Assembly (NCBI RefSeq): GCF_023283945.1
Contig: NZ_JAKIKW010000016.1
Coordinates: forward strand, 62,001-126,000
Source: Shewanella gelidimarina
GTDB lineage: Bacteria; Pseudomonadota; Gammaproteobacteria; Enterobacterales; Shewanellaceae
DNA length: 64,000 nucleotides
Reading direction: 5' to 3'
Under the pieces are notes generated by a model. That model searched no databases. It was not told where the DNA came from and saw only the letters and a program-made list of their open reading frames with translations. The translations under genes were made by a program, and so were the position numbers. Shown here piece after piece: positions 11,401-20,113 of this stretch (the stretch's first letter is position 1; every line of letters begins with the position of its first letter).

Positions 11401-11969
11401 AATAGCTCAATACGAAATGGCTGATTTGATCCCATAGGGAAAATATCGATAATCGAACCACGAACCGCAAACTCACCGTGCTCGTATACTTGCTCAACAC
11501 TATGGTAACCAGTATTGATTAATTGCTCTCTAACATCATGCAGTTGGTAGTTATCGCCTTTCTCCAAAATAAGCACATTACCGCTCAAAAAGGATTTAGG
11601 GGGCAGCTTGACCATTAACGTGGTGATTGGCACGATAACGACGCTTTGCTGCGCTTGAGGGATCCTCGAAAGCGCTTCAAGACGTTGTGAGACTAAATCT
11701 TGATGGGGAGAGAAGCTGTCATAGGGGAGGGTTTCCCTGTCTGGAAATAGCCATATCGAAATCGCTTCTTCACTGAGCAAATAACTGAGTTCAGATTCTA
11801 GCGCAATGGCGCTCGGCGTATCAGCGGTAACAACAAGTGTCACGTTCTGATGTTGCTTAGCAATATTAGCGATCGTAAGCGCTTGAGCAGCGCCACCAAG
11901 AGTACACAGCGTTTGTGCTAATTTAGCACTCTTGACTGCTGGTGGAGTCAATACGGAAAAAGCATTCAT
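8496..11969 (-). CDS. mfd: Transcription-repair coupling factor Mfd
   Basis: ATP-dependent translocase that removes RNA polymerase stalled at lesions and recruits UvrA. The 1157 residues include the UvrB-homology N-terminal region, the RNA-polymerase interaction domain, Walker A GDVGFGKTE (near residue 636), the DEEH box (near 736), helicase motif LTATPIPRTL, the GRVGRS motif VI and the C-terminal TRCF domain. Length and all motifs are normal. It heads a transcript running into csiV. Confidence 0.97.
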   Translation of the reverse strand: MNAFSVLTPPAVKSAKLAQTLCTLGGAAQALTIANIAKQHQNVTLVVTADTPSAIALESELSYLLSEEAISIWLFPDRETLPYDSFSPHQDLVSQRLEALSRIPQAQQSVVIVPITTLMVKLPPKSFLSGNVLILEKGDNYQLHDVREQLINTGYHSVEQVYEHGEFAVRGSIIDIFPMGSNQPFRIELFDDEVESIRHFDPETQRSSHELPSIRLLPAKEFPTDNAAIEGFRQRYRRRFEVLVKEPGSIYQMVSKKTMPAGIENYLPLFFDDTASLFDYLPEKTQLITVGDIETATQAHLHEVETRYEDRRVDPLRPLLSPQELYLLTEQIFSAFKGFPRFQLKTAPFTGTAIEAKALKLPDLAANHKLKQPLLLLEEYAALGERMLFSAESEGRREALLELLGKIKLKPTLFSHFNEFAASKTKLGLIVSPLSQGCIIEKKTGGKFSLICETELFGQRISQRRRRDKQRQISSDALVKNLAELKVGQPIVHLDHGVARYQGLETLDTGGLVAEYLVLEYSGGDKLYVPVSSLHLISRYSVGPDEEANLNKLGNETWAKAKRKAIEKIRDVAAELLDVYARRQSRPGEACHIDQVEYAQFAGSFPFEETVDQETAISAVIEDMRTPMAMDRLVCGDVGFGKTEVAMRAAFVAVNDGKQVAILVPTTLLAQQHFENFQDRFADWPFKIEVMSRFKTAKEQTQVMKDLTNGKVDIVIGTHKLLQSEAKFENLGLLVIDEEHRFGVRQKEKIKALRANVDILTLTATPIPRTLNMAMSGMRDLSIIATPPAKRLAVKTFIREYDEATIREALLREILRGGQVYFLHNSVETIEKRAAEISELLPEARVVTAHGQMRERELERVMSDFYHQRFNVLVCTTIIETGIDVPSANTIVIERADKFGLAQLHQLRGRVGRSHHQAYAYLMTPHPKSMTKDARKRLEAIGALEDLGAGFMLATQDLEIRGAGELLGDEQSGHISKIGFTLYMEMLEEAVKMLKDGKEPSLDQMLRQQSEIELRIPALLPEDYVSDVNMRLSLYKRIANCKTEKAVDELKVEFIDRFGMLPEPTKNLMALTLYKHLATQLGLRKIEMHAKGGSIEFGDNNKVDPTFIIGLLQNQPQIYRMDGPNKLKFSMPSESAKDRLALIKLLLEQLSQHRIGE

Positions 11970-12059
11970 TAAGGGCGAGGAAACGAGTCCAATAACAGCA
12001 AAGTTGCTTGGTATTGTAGTGGCTTGCCGTCGCTCTGGCCAGTTAAAACTGGTTTTAGA

Positions 12060-12644
12060 TTACAGGGCTATCTTTCGTAATTTTAGTTGTTTCTGTTGTA
12101 GGCTTAAGCTGGCTTTTACCAGCTGTTCGACATCAGCGTCTTGAATGACACTAAAAGCTAATTCAATGCTAAAGGACTGCGGCGTTTCTTCTGCTTCATT
12201 GGTCGGCAATGAACAGCTTTGCACTGTCGCGAAACAGATCAGGGCGACTAGCTCCTCTTTGATATTCAAGCTAACCTTAAACTGGCTACCAACCGTTATC
12301 GCTTCATTGGTGGTCAACCTAATTGAGCTACCCCCAAAATGACTGCCGATATAGTAGTCGCCTTCATACTCCTCTTTACCGATAACGTGCTGTAAAACCA
12401 TATCAATTTTTCTAGATTGTAATTTCAAGAATTCAACAACGGTTTTGGCATCATCATCAAGGTGTCGCAACTGCAACAGGCAGTCAGACTCAAGTACTTT
12501 AATATCACTGATAAGTTGTAGGCTCGGAGGCAGCATAAAACTCAGCTGTTCCACCGACGGAAGAGGTTGGCCGCTGTCCCAAGCTTGTAAATAAACATCA
12601 AAAGCATGATTAATACTAAAATAGGCGGTAGAGTCATTTAACAA
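12060..12644 (-). CDS. PilZ-domain protein (putative c-di-GMP binder)
   Basis: A 194-residue cytoplasmic protein. The segment from about residue 70 (KLQSRKIDMVLQHV) to GGSSIRLTTN (about 102-112) and the following beta strands fit a PilZ fold. The Arg-rich loop and the (D/N)xSxxG element are imperfect: GGSSIRL has no Asp/Asn or closing Gly. Binding of cyclic di-GMP is therefore uncertain. It lies 90 bp upstream of mfd on the same strand and may share its transcript. Confidence 0.7.
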   Translation of the reverse strand: MLNDSTAYFSINHAFDVYLQAWDSGQPLPSVEQLSFMLPPSLQLISDIKVLESDCLLQLRHLDDDAKTVVEFLKLQSRKIDMVLQHVIGKEEYEGDYYIGSHFGGSSIRLTTNEAITVGSQFKVSLNIKEELVALICFATVQSCSLPTNEAEETPQSFSIELAFSVIQDADVEQLVKASLSLQQKQLKLRKIAL

Positions 12645-12850
12645 TGGTTTTGCCTCTTGTCTTTAGGGGGCTAATACCCCTATTATCATGCGCATCTTTA
12701 TGATTTAGCAAGGTTAGAGGCATAATTACCTCTCCTTCTGTATTTCTAGAGTATCGCTGAGCAGTATTGATTGACATGAGAGAGGTTATTATCTTTTTAT
12801 TATCAATCGTATTGGCGTCAGAATTGAGTTGACTTTATTTGGGTTTTTTA

Positions 12851-14074
12851 ATGAATTTTTCATTATCATTTTATATTGGTTACCGCTATTGGCGAGCAAG
12901 AAAGGCCAATGCTTTTGCATCTTTTATTACCATTTTCTCTGTTTCAGGTATTTTGCTTGGAGTGGCTGCACTTATTGTTGTTAGCTCTGTAATGAATGGT
13001 CTTGAAGGGCAGCTTAAAAAGCGCATTTTAGGCGCAGTGCCGCAACTAACAATTCATTCTCCAGTTCCGTTAGAACACTGGCAGCAAGATGTGACTAAGT
13101 TGTCAGCCTTAAAAGGGGTGCAGGGCGCTGCGCCGAGTGTGTCGACACAAGCGATGCTGCAATCACCCTCTAATATTGGCGCCGCACAAATCTACGGCGT
13201 ATACCCAGAGCAGGAAAAAAACCTGCTTAGCCTTACGCGCAATACCTATGCAGGTAACTTCGACGCACTGATCCCCGGCAAGTATCAAATTATATTGGGC
13301 GCTGAGCTGGCACGTAAACTTGATGTGGTTGTCGGTAATAAAATTCGAGTGCTGAGCGGTGATGGCGTGGTCTATACGCCATTAGGTCCAGTGCCAAGCC
13401 AGCGAAAGTTCACCGTGGCGGGTGTATTTGAAATGGGATCTCAAGTTGATGCTAGCGTCGCATATATCCATCATGACGATGCACAGCGCTTAATGCGCCA
13501 AAAAGCCGGTGAAGTAAAACAGTTACGTGTTTATCTTGATGATCCCTTCAATGCTGCAAAAATTGCCCCGAGCGTGGTGGATTATTTTTCCCACACAGTG
13601 ACCACCACTGATTGGCATGACACTTATGGTCACCTGTTTGGCGCTGTTAAAATGGAAAAGAACATGATGTCATTAATGCTTAGCCTTATTATTGCGGTCG
13701 CCGCGTTTAATATCGTCTCTGCGCTAGTGATGATGGTTGTGGATAAAACCACTGATGTTGCCGTGTTAAAAACCCAGGGCTTATCGACGGCTAATGTGAT
13801 GGGGATTTTTATGATCCAAGGATCGCTTAATGCCATCATCGGCTTGGTTACTGGGGTAGCAACGGGGGCGCTATTAACCATTAATTTAAATGAAATCACT
13901 AATGCGTTAGGGATCTCTATTCTTGGCGCAGGCCAAAATTTGCCAGTACAGCTCGACTTTAATCAATTGAGCTCGATAGTCATAGGCACTCTTGTCATTA
14001 CCCTATTAGCCACCATTTACCCGGCGCTAAGAGCCGCGAATGTTCAGCCAGCGAGTGCCCTTAGACATGAATAG
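12851..14074 (+). CDS. lolC: Lipoprotein-releasing ABC transporter permease LolC
   Basis: Inner-membrane subunit of LolCDE, which extracts outer-membrane lipoproteins and passes them to LolA. The chain is about 407 residues, with FtsX-type topology: one TM helix near residues 22-48, a large periplasmic domain containing the LolA-interacting region, then three TM helices in the C-terminal third and the end ALRAANVQPASALRHE. The ATG at 12851 fits the family N-terminus (MNFSLSFYIGYRYWRARK). First gene of the lolCDE operon. Confidence 0.94.
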   Translation: MNFSLSFYIGYRYWRARKANAFASFITIFSVSGILLGVAALIVVSSVMNGLEGQLKKRILGAVPQLTIHSPVPLEHWQQDVTKLSALKGVQGAAPSVSTQAMLQSPSNIGAAQIYGVYPEQEKNLLSLTRNTYAGNFDALIPGKYQIILGAELARKLDVVVGNKIRVLSGDGVVYTPLGPVPSQRKFTVAGVFEMGSQVDASVAYIHHDDAQRLMRQKAGEVKQLRVYLDDPFNAAKIAPSVVDYFSHTVTTTDWHDTYGHLFGAVKMEKNMMSLMLSLIIAVAAFNIVSALVMMVVDKTTDVAVLKTQGLSTANVMGIFMIQGSLNAIIGLVTGVATGALLTINLNEITNALGISILGAGQNLPVQLDFNQLSSIVIGTLVITLLATIYPALRAANVQPASALRHE

Positions 14075-14084
14075 TGAGTTAACA

Positions 14085-14783
14085 ATGAATTTAGAATTAT
14101 TGCTAAAAGTGAGCAATGTGAGCAAGCGTTACAACGATGGTTCAGTCGAAACCCAAGTGCTGCATAGCGTTGATTTAGAGGTCTACAAGGGTGAGCAACT
14201 TGCGATAGTTGGCAGCTCTGGATCAGGTAAGAGTACACTGCTGCATATTATGGGCACATTAGATCGCCCAACCAGTGGCAATGTGACGATGCTCGGTGAA
14301 GATCTCTACCAACTGTCGAACAAGCGCCAAGCTCAAGTGCGCAATAATAATATTGGTTTTATCTATCAGTTCCATCATCTGTTACCTGAATTTAGTGCAT
14401 TGGAAAATGTATCAATGCCAGCATTAATACAAGGTAAAAAACGCAAAGAGGTGGAAGGTAAAGCGACGGCTTTACTTGAGCGTGTGGGGTTAGGCCATCG
14501 TCTCGCACACACTCCAGCGGAGATGTCAGGCGGGGAACGGCAGCGCGTCGCTATCGCTAGAGCGTTGATCAACGATCCAAAATTGGTGCTTGCTGATGAA
14601 CCTACCGGTAACCTTGACGCTAACAGTGGTGAGGCAGTCTACGAATTGATCACTGAACTCGCCGCCCAATTAGGCACGGCATTTGTGGTAGTCACTCATG
14701 ATCAACAACTTGCTGCGAGAATGGATAGACAGTTACACATGAAAGATGGCTACTTGGTGAATGCTGAGGAGCTCACTGGATGA
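14085..14783 (+). CDS. lolD: Lipoprotein-releasing ABC transporter ATPase LolD
   Basis: ATPase of LolCDE. It shows Walker A GSSGSGKST (about residues 43-51), Q-loop YQFHHLLPEFSALENV, signature SGGERQRVAIARAL, Walker B LVLADEPTGNLD and the H-loop VVTHD. I chose the ATG at 14085, preceded by GTGAG, because it gives the family-like start MNLELLLKVSNVSKRY. An ATG at 14067 overlapping the lolC stop is the alternative. It overlaps lolE by 4 bp (ATGA), which indicates translational coupling. Confidence 0.94.
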   Translation: MNLELLLKVSNVSKRYNDGSVETQVLHSVDLEVYKGEQLAIVGSSGSGKSTLLHIMGTLDRPTSGNVTMLGEDLYQLSNKRQAQVRNNNIGFIYQFHHLLPEFSALENVSMPALIQGKKRKEVEGKATALLERVGLGHRLAHTPAEMSGGERQRVAIARALINDPKLVLADEPTGNLDANSGEAVYELITELAAQLGTAFVVVTHDQQLAARMDRQLHMKDGYLVNAEELTG

Positions 14784-16033
14784 AAAGCTTGTTAGCGATG
14801 AGGATAGGGTGGCGCTTTTATTTAGCCCGTCAGTCAAACCGTTTTATCAACTTTATCTCTTTTGCCTCTACTGCGGGTATTGCACTCGGAGTCGCGGTAC
14901 TGATTATCGTATTATCGGCGATGAATGGCTTTGAGAAGGAGTTAGAGGAGCGACTTTTAGGGGTCGTTTCTCATGGTGAATTAGTCGGTGTGAATGAGCC
15001 AATACAGGATTGGCAGGCCGTTGTGGCGGATGCTGATAAGATCCCTGGCATTGTTGCAGCGGCTCCTTTTGTACGGATGCAAGGTCTGGTGCAAAAGCCG
15101 GGTGGTTTTCAAGGGGTAACGGTTCAGGGGATAGATATAGAGCAAGAAGCGAAAGTATCAAATATTCGTCACTTTATGTCTGAGCAGAGCTGGCAAAGTT
15201 TACAAGAAGCTAAGCACAATAATATCGTGCTTGGTAAAGGGCTGGCGAATAACCTCGGGATTGAGATTGGTCAATCTATTAGCTTATATATGCCTAACAA
15301 TAATAACTCGTCTCAAAATAAAATAGCCGCCGCTAAAAGTCACCGCTTTGTGGTCTCTGGTATTTTTGAACTTGGGGGCGAGCTAGATACAACCACCGCA
15401 TATGTGCCTATGGATTATGCGGCTAAGTTGTTAAAGTTAGAACAAGGTGTTTCAGGTGTGCGTATTAAGGTCAAAAATGTTTTCGATGCGCCGATGTTGA
15501 TCCGTGACCTCGGTTATAGCCAAAAGCAATATGTTTATATTTCGGACTGGACTCGAACTCAAGGACATTTATATCAAGATATACAATTGGTTAGAATGGT
15601 GATGTATCTTGTGTTGGCTTTAGTTATTGCTGTGGCATGTTTTAATATCGTGTCGACACTTGTGATGGCGGTGCGAGATAAGCAGTCTGAAATTGCTATC
15701 TTGTTAACCATGGGCATGAAAAAGACCTCGGTGATGCTGATATTTATCGTGCAGGGCGCACTCAATGGCATTTTGGGCTGCATCATAGGATCTATTGTAG
15801 GGGTGACAATTGCGCTCAACCTCAGCGATATTGCCAAAGGGATAGAATCGGTATTAGGTATTCAACTGTTGTCGGCTGATGTGTACTTTATTGATTTTCT
15901 ACCGTCACAATTAGTGGTTAACGATGTGATTACGGTCGTGTCTCTCGCTTTCGTGATGAGCCTTATCGCAACGCTTTATCCCGCGTGGAAAGCCAGCCAA
16001 ACACTGCCAGCAAGTGCATTAGCAGGCCGCTAG
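14780..16033 (+). CDS. lolE: Lipoprotein-releasing ABC transporter permease LolE
   Basis: Second permease of LolCDE, 417 residues, homologous in layout to LolC: N-terminal TM helix (about 22-48), long periplasmic domain, and three C-terminal TM helices ending YPAWKASQTLPASALAGR. The start codon overlaps the lolD stop. The presence of separate LolC and LolE, rather than a LolF homodimer, is typical of gammaproteobacteria such as Shewanella and E. coli. Confidence 0.94.
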   Translation: MKSLLAMRIGWRFYLARQSNRFINFISFASTAGIALGVAVLIIVLSAMNGFEKELEERLLGVVSHGELVGVNEPIQDWQAVVADADKIPGIVAAAPFVRMQGLVQKPGGFQGVTVQGIDIEQEAKVSNIRHFMSEQSWQSLQEAKHNNIVLGKGLANNLGIEIGQSISLYMPNNNNSSQNKIAAAKSHRFVVSGIFELGGELDTTTAYVPMDYAAKLLKLEQGVSGVRIKVKNVFDAPMLIRDLGYSQKQYVYISDWTRTQGHLYQDIQLVRMVMYLVLALVIAVACFNIVSTLVMAVRDKQSEIAILLTMGMKKTSVMLIFIVQGALNGILGCIIGSIVGVTIALNLSDIAKGIESVLGIQLLSADVYFIDFLPSQLVVNDVITVVSLAFVMSLIATLYPAWKASQTLPASALAGR

Positions 16034-16396
16034 AGGGACTGTTTTTAACAACTCACTCAGGCGTTTTATCGTTCTTTGGTATTAGAGTGGTCGCGAGTGC
16101 GATCACTGCCTCTCTTCGGTAAACCTTACCCTACATTTAGTGTTAGCTAAATTCCCATACTCGATGGGGCTGCAGTGTGTTTTTTTGTCCTCATTTATTC
16201 CGCTGTAGACGTACTTAACTCGCGTTAACTCAACCTTTTTTATCATCGTTATTACCGTCTAATTATCCTTATAAAGTGCTATTTTTTTGTTGGAATTGCT
16301 GTGCTAGTTTTTAGTACTACCATTTCAAAGATCGTTTGATGCCTTTAAGGCAGGGCATGGAAGCCTTGATTTGGTTAATTGTAAAAGCATGGAGCA
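16034..16396. other. Non-coding stretch after lolE
   Basis: No convincing gene. A near-perfect short inverted repeat (GTGGTCGC / GCGATCAC, about 16089-16108) could act as a weak terminator for lolCDE. Nothing else is recognised. Confidence 0.4.
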
Positions 16397-16879
16397 ATGA
16401 ACGCAAAACCAGATTTAGAACAATTAGACATGAGCGTGCAACAGCTATCGTCAGTTTTAGCAAATTTAGAGAGGCAGTGTCTTTTAGGAGATATAAGGAT
16501 CATCAGCTAGCTAAACGGAAGATTGCCCTGTCGCTAAATGCAGCCAAGCTATACCTTCAACTCGTCAGTGGGCGGTTAATCATCCGACAGCGATTATAAT
16601 ATTCCGTTATTGGCGCCGGATGGTGGCGAGCAAAAACCGGATGTTCTTGAACCGTTAAGCCCATTGGCCGATCTCGTCGGCACCTGGGTTAGCCAACGAT
16701 TTAGTGGCTTTAACGTGATGCCTATTCCTCAAGTCACAGCACTAAATGGTTTTATTTTAAAGATCTTTAATTATTATGAAGTTATTACTTTTAGCGCAAT
16801 CTCTGACAAAGTTGCAAACCGAGGAGGTCAGTACGAGCGTAACCCATATACCTGTTCTATGGGCAAAGAGTGTTTTTAG
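16397..16879 (+). pseudogene. Decayed gene(s), including a heme-binding-like beta-barrel fragment
   Basis: Two coding-like fragments are seen. A short frame starting at the ATG at 16397 (MNAKPDLEQLDMSVQQLSSV) stops after 37 codons. A second frame, open from just after a TAA at 16577-16579 to 16879, encodes DYNIPLLAPDGGEQKPDVLE then LSPLADLVGTWVSQRFSGFN and FNYYEVITFSAISDKVANRGG. This looks like the N-terminal part of a lipocalin/nitrobindin-like heme-binding beta-barrel protein, as I recall that family. The expected C-terminal strands are missing. The ORF loses family character after GGQYERN, so the gene looks truncated and frameshifted. Assignment is tentative. Confidence 0.4.
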
Positions 16880-16994
16880 CTATCGACATGTTCATGAAGC
16901 TCGATAATATTAATTTATCTATTTAAATAAATTGAACTTTATCTTTTATTATATAGAGTAGGTACTTATTCGATGTAACAATGGACTGTGCATA

Positions 16995-18182
16995 ATGATA
17001 ATAAAACTCCCAAAAACAAGCCTGTTTTGTATGATTTTATTGGCCTCAGTAACGAATATCCAAGCTGCTGAATTAGCTATTATCTCCGATTACAACCCCA
17101 ACTGTATTGTTGACATATTAGTGCCTATAACACTCACAGTGAATACACCAAAGTACCAAGATTTAGGACCGGTTGAGGAAAGTACAGCTTTTGCACTTGT
17201 ACTTCAACAATTACGTAAAGAAGCGACTGCACAAGGTGCTGACATAGTATTATTAACCAATGTCAAAAATAAAAAGATCACAATAGCAAAAAGAAAAACA
17301 AGTAAATCTAGCTTAATAGTACACATTGAAGCGCAGTTATACACCGTATGTGAAGCCGACAAATCTTTTAGTAATGAGCGAACCGCTTATACGGCTGATG
17401 GTTACGAACTACAAACAATGAGCTACCAATATACAATGACCCCCAATTTTATAACGCCAACAGAACCGATAATAGTTGCCAATAATATCGTTTTACCAGC
17501 AGCTAATATCTCTTTTGCAACGGGTGTATATGACATAAAATTGGGAGCGAGCACAGCCCAAACAGCCGAAAAGTTGGGTCCTCCAAGTATAACTCTCACA
17601 CTTTCAAACCACGAACAGATATGGGGCTACGGACGTAACCTTTGGTTTACTTATTCGGCTGATAGGTTGAAATCTGTTAGCTCAGAGCTTTCGTTATTAA
17701 ATAGTGCAGGTCAAAATAGTATCGGCTACAGAGATGGTTTTGATGACATTGAATGGCAACTAGAGGGGATCATCGCTGCGCACAAGAGTCCAATTGAGCA
17801 AGTAAGAGATTCGCTCTCGCAGTACGATATTAAAGAGAGTTCAGATCAAATGGTTATTACTCAAAAGCAACAACGTCTTGTATTACGATTTGAGGACTTT
17901 CACCCTACAGCAAAAGACAAGCCAGTGACTTTACTCACTAACTTCACGTTAACGAATAATGAGTACGAGGCGAAAAAGCAAACACTTCCTCAATTGACAT
18001 CGGAACAAGAGCAATGGCTGTATAAGCACTTGCAACCTAATAATGCAGAGCTGATGACGCTACCAAACTTGCTTAAGCAGATCCCGCAAACTAATAAAAT
18101 AAATATTGCGAGTGATGATAAGCAGTGGTGGCTAGTCGGTAATCATGCACTTTTACAATTTGATGATATTGAGCTTAGTTAA
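16995..18182 (+). CDS. Secreted hypothetical protein, cut short by an in-frame stop
   Basis: A 395-residue protein with a signal peptide (about residues 1-24, ending NIQAAE). I do not recognise the family. After the signal there is a roughly 100-residue domain with two Cys (CIVDI and TVCEAD), then a beta-rich region with GVYDIKLGASTAQTAEKLGPP at about 179-200, which recalls outer-membrane-assembly-like repeats. The frame ends at TAA 18180-18182, but the same frame continues open for 76 more plausible codons to TGA at 18411-18413. The true gene is therefore likely about 472 codons with a nonsense mutation. Confidence 0.65.
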   Translation: MIIKLPKTSLFCMILLASVTNIQAAELAIISDYNPNCIVDILVPITLTVNTPKYQDLGPVEESTAFALVLQQLRKEATAQGADIVLLTNVKNKKITIAKRKTSKSSLIVHIEAQLYTVCEADKSFSNERTAYTADGYELQTMSYQYTMTPNFITPTEPIIVANNIVLPAANISFATGVYDIKLGASTAQTAEKLGPPSITLTLSNHEQIWGYGRNLWFTYSADRLKSVSSELSLLNSAGQNSIGYRDGFDDIEWQLEGIIAAHKSPIEQVRDSLSQYDIKESSDQMVITQKQQRLVLRFEDFHPTAKDKPVTLLTNFTLTNNEYEAKKQTLPQLTSEQEQWLYKHLQPNNAELMTLPNLLKQIPQTNKINIASDDKQWWLVGNHALLQFDDIELS

Positions 18183-18413
18183 GCTCATATTAGTGAACCG
18201 TTTTTTACAGACAGTAAAAGCGAGTCATTTTTATTGTCTGTAAAATCGCTACAACTGCCTCAGGATAAACAAGGTATGTTAGCTTTATATGAAGACGCTA
18301 TCGATAACAATGATGCAATTGATATCTCGCGGGAACACTTTAACCTCATCGCAAAATTTGAGTCAGAGAAAGATGATGCGGTCATTTATGATCTGTTTTT
18401 TACTTACTATTGA
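18183..18413 (+). pseudogene. Displaced C-terminal part of the upstream secreted protein
   Basis: In the same frame as the preceding gene and directly after its TAA, 76 sense codons read AHISEPFFTDSKSESFLLSV and continue to KFESEKDDAVIYDLFFTYY before TGA. Composition and codon use match the upstream gene. There is no start codon with a ribosome site, so it is best explained as the severed C-terminus rather than a separate gene. Confidence 0.6.
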
Positions 18414-18474
18414 TCTTAATTGAATTCAATAGTCAATCCCGTATTCCGCGGTTCAGTTACAACATCAGTTAACA

Positions 18475-18503
18475 GAAAAGCGCCTTGCAATGACGCTTTT
18501 TCA
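18475..18503 (+). terminator. Terminator after the interrupted secreted-protein gene
   Basis: AAAAGCG pairs with CGCTTTT around an 11-nt loop and is followed by TTC. It lies 62 bp after the TGA at 18413, which supports that point as the original gene end. Confidence 0.65.
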
Positions 18504-18775
18504 TTAATACGTTGAGTTAAAAATGCGTGTTACTCAACTAAAGACTCAGCTTTGTAATACCAATTAAGCTGTGCATAATTAACGTCGTGGTGCTTCTCCA
18601 ATGGCCTGCAAACGAGCACTCTTGTGCACAATTATTTTGCAATCACATAAATGCCTTGAATAAATTAAATGATGATTGAAATTCAACGGGCTGATGTTTA
18701 TGCTTCGCAGCTCTCAATACGATATAAAGATCTTATAAAAATTAATCTATTGTCGCGCAAATAAAAGGAACATTA
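18504..18775. other. Intergenic region before the M14 peptidase gene
   Basis: Together with the preceding terminator this makes a stretch of about 360 bp without a gene. It should contain the promoter of the peptidase gene. No distinct operator or repeat is seen. Confidence 0.4.
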
Positions 18776-19693
18776 ATGAACTCTCCACAACGCTACCCTA
18801 TAGGTTCAACCGGACAGAAATGGAGCGATGCTGATAAGTCAGCTTGGCTTGCTATGCAGTCTGTAAAGCGCTCATATCAAGAGCAAGTGCTGACTAAAGT
18901 GCTGGCGCTAGGAGAACAATTTACCTTGGAGCAATATGGTGCGCTGTCGTGTGATGAGGCTAAATATCCTTTATATGCGCTAAAGAGTCATAACTGGCTG
19001 CCGACAAAACCAATTATTTTGGTCACCGGCGGCGTACATGGTTACGAGACGAGCGGCGTGCAAGGGGCTATTCGTTTTATGGAGACAAAAGCGCAAGCTT
19101 ACGCTGAACATTTTAATATCGTACTTATTCCCTGTGTTAGCCCTTGGGGTTACGAGACTATTAACCGCTGGAACCCAAGTGCTATCGATCCTAATCGCTC
19201 CTTTTACCAAGGTAGCCCAGCAGAAGAGTCTGCCGCATTGCTGGCTTACTTAGCACCCATTAATGACGATATTTTTGCTCATATCGATTTGCATGAAACG
19301 ACCGATACTGATAATAGCGAGTTTAGACCAGCGTTAGCCGCACGAGATGCTGTGGTGCATGATAACTGGAATATCCCTGATGGATTCTATCTCGTCGGTG
19401 ACACCATTAACCCACAATTCGCTTTTCAAAAGGCGATGATAGCTGAAGTAGAGCAAGTGACTCATATTGCTCCTGCTGATGACAGTGGCAAGTTGATTGG
19501 TGTTGAACTGGCTCAGTTTGGTGTGATTAATTATGCCACCAAGGCATTGGGGCTGTGTGCTGGCTTAAGCGGTGCAAAATATGTATCAACGACGGAAGTA
19601 TACCCAGATAGTCCGCTGGTGGATGACGAGAACTGTGTCATAGCTCAGGTTGCGGCGATCACGGGTGGCTTGGATTATCTGCTGAGTTTATAG
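18776..19693 (+). CDS. M14-family zinc carboxypeptidase-like protein
   Basis: A 305-residue cytoplasmic protein with the zinc-binding pattern of the M14 / aspartoacylase superfamily: H88-G-Y-E91 in GGVHGYETSG and H173 in HIDLHETTD. DPNRSF (139-144) supplies the substrate carboxylate-binding Asn-Arg. There is no signal peptide. The substrate could be a peptide C-terminus or an acyl amino acid and cannot be told. A GNAT gene follows 9 bp later and is probably co-transcribed. Confidence 0.85.
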   Translation: MNSPQRYPIGSTGQKWSDADKSAWLAMQSVKRSYQEQVLTKVLALGEQFTLEQYGALSCDEAKYPLYALKSHNWLPTKPIILVTGGVHGYETSGVQGAIRFMETKAQAYAEHFNIVLIPCVSPWGYETINRWNPSAIDPNRSFYQGSPAEESAALLAYLAPINDDIFAHIDLHETTDTDNSEFRPALAARDAVVHDNWNIPDGFYLVGDTINPQFAFQKAMIAEVEQVTHIAPADDSGKLIGVELAQFGVINYATKALGLCAGLSGAKYVSTTEVYPDSPLVDDENCVIAQVAAITGGLDYLLSL

Positions 19694-19702
19694 AGAAGCA
19701 AA

Positions 19703-20101
19703 ATGGAACATCAACTAATAGAAAAAGTGGTAAACGCTGCAGACTTTGTGCGCTTAAGGGAGGTCGCTGGACTGTCGCCTCGCTCATATGATGCGGCAAA
19801 GCAGGGCTTACCTAATAGCCTTTTTGGAGTGCAAATTCGTGTAGGCGAACAAACAATTGCCATGGGACGAGTGGTTGGTGATGGGGCTTTGAACTTTGAA
19901 ATTGTTGATGTCGCGGTTGACCCTTACTATCAAGGTAATGGTTTTGGACGACTCATCATGCAGAGCATTATGGATTATCTCGATAGAGCCGCTTTTAAAG
20001 GGGCGTATATTACCTTAATGGCAGATGTGCCCGAGCTTTATAGCAAGTTTGGTTTTCAATTAAGTCGGCCAGCCAGTGAAGGCATGTACATAATCAAATA
20101 G
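19703..20101 (+). CDS. GNAT-family N-acetyltransferase
   Basis: A 132-residue single-domain acetyltransferase. The acetyl-CoA pyrophosphate loop is QGNGFGRL (77-84), preceded by strand VDVAVDPYYQ and followed by the typical helix IMQSIMDYL. The segment LYSKFGFQLS matches the family C-terminal strand. Substrate unknown. It sits directly behind the M14 gene and converges on a LysR gene with only 12 bp between stops. Confidence 0.88.
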   Translation: MEHQLIEKVVNAADFVRLREVAGLSPRSYDAAKQGLPNSLFGVQIRVGEQTIAMGRVVGDGALNFEIVDVAVDPYYQGNGFGRLIMQSIMDYLDRAAFKGAYITLMADVPELYSKFGFQLSRPASEGMYIIK

Positions 20102-20113
20102 CGGTTAACGGGT

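Noticed and set aside
16336..16599. 87-codon + strand frame
   Set aside because: Basic, low-complexity composition in a frame different from the two coding-like fragments there; taken as a shadow of the decayed genes.
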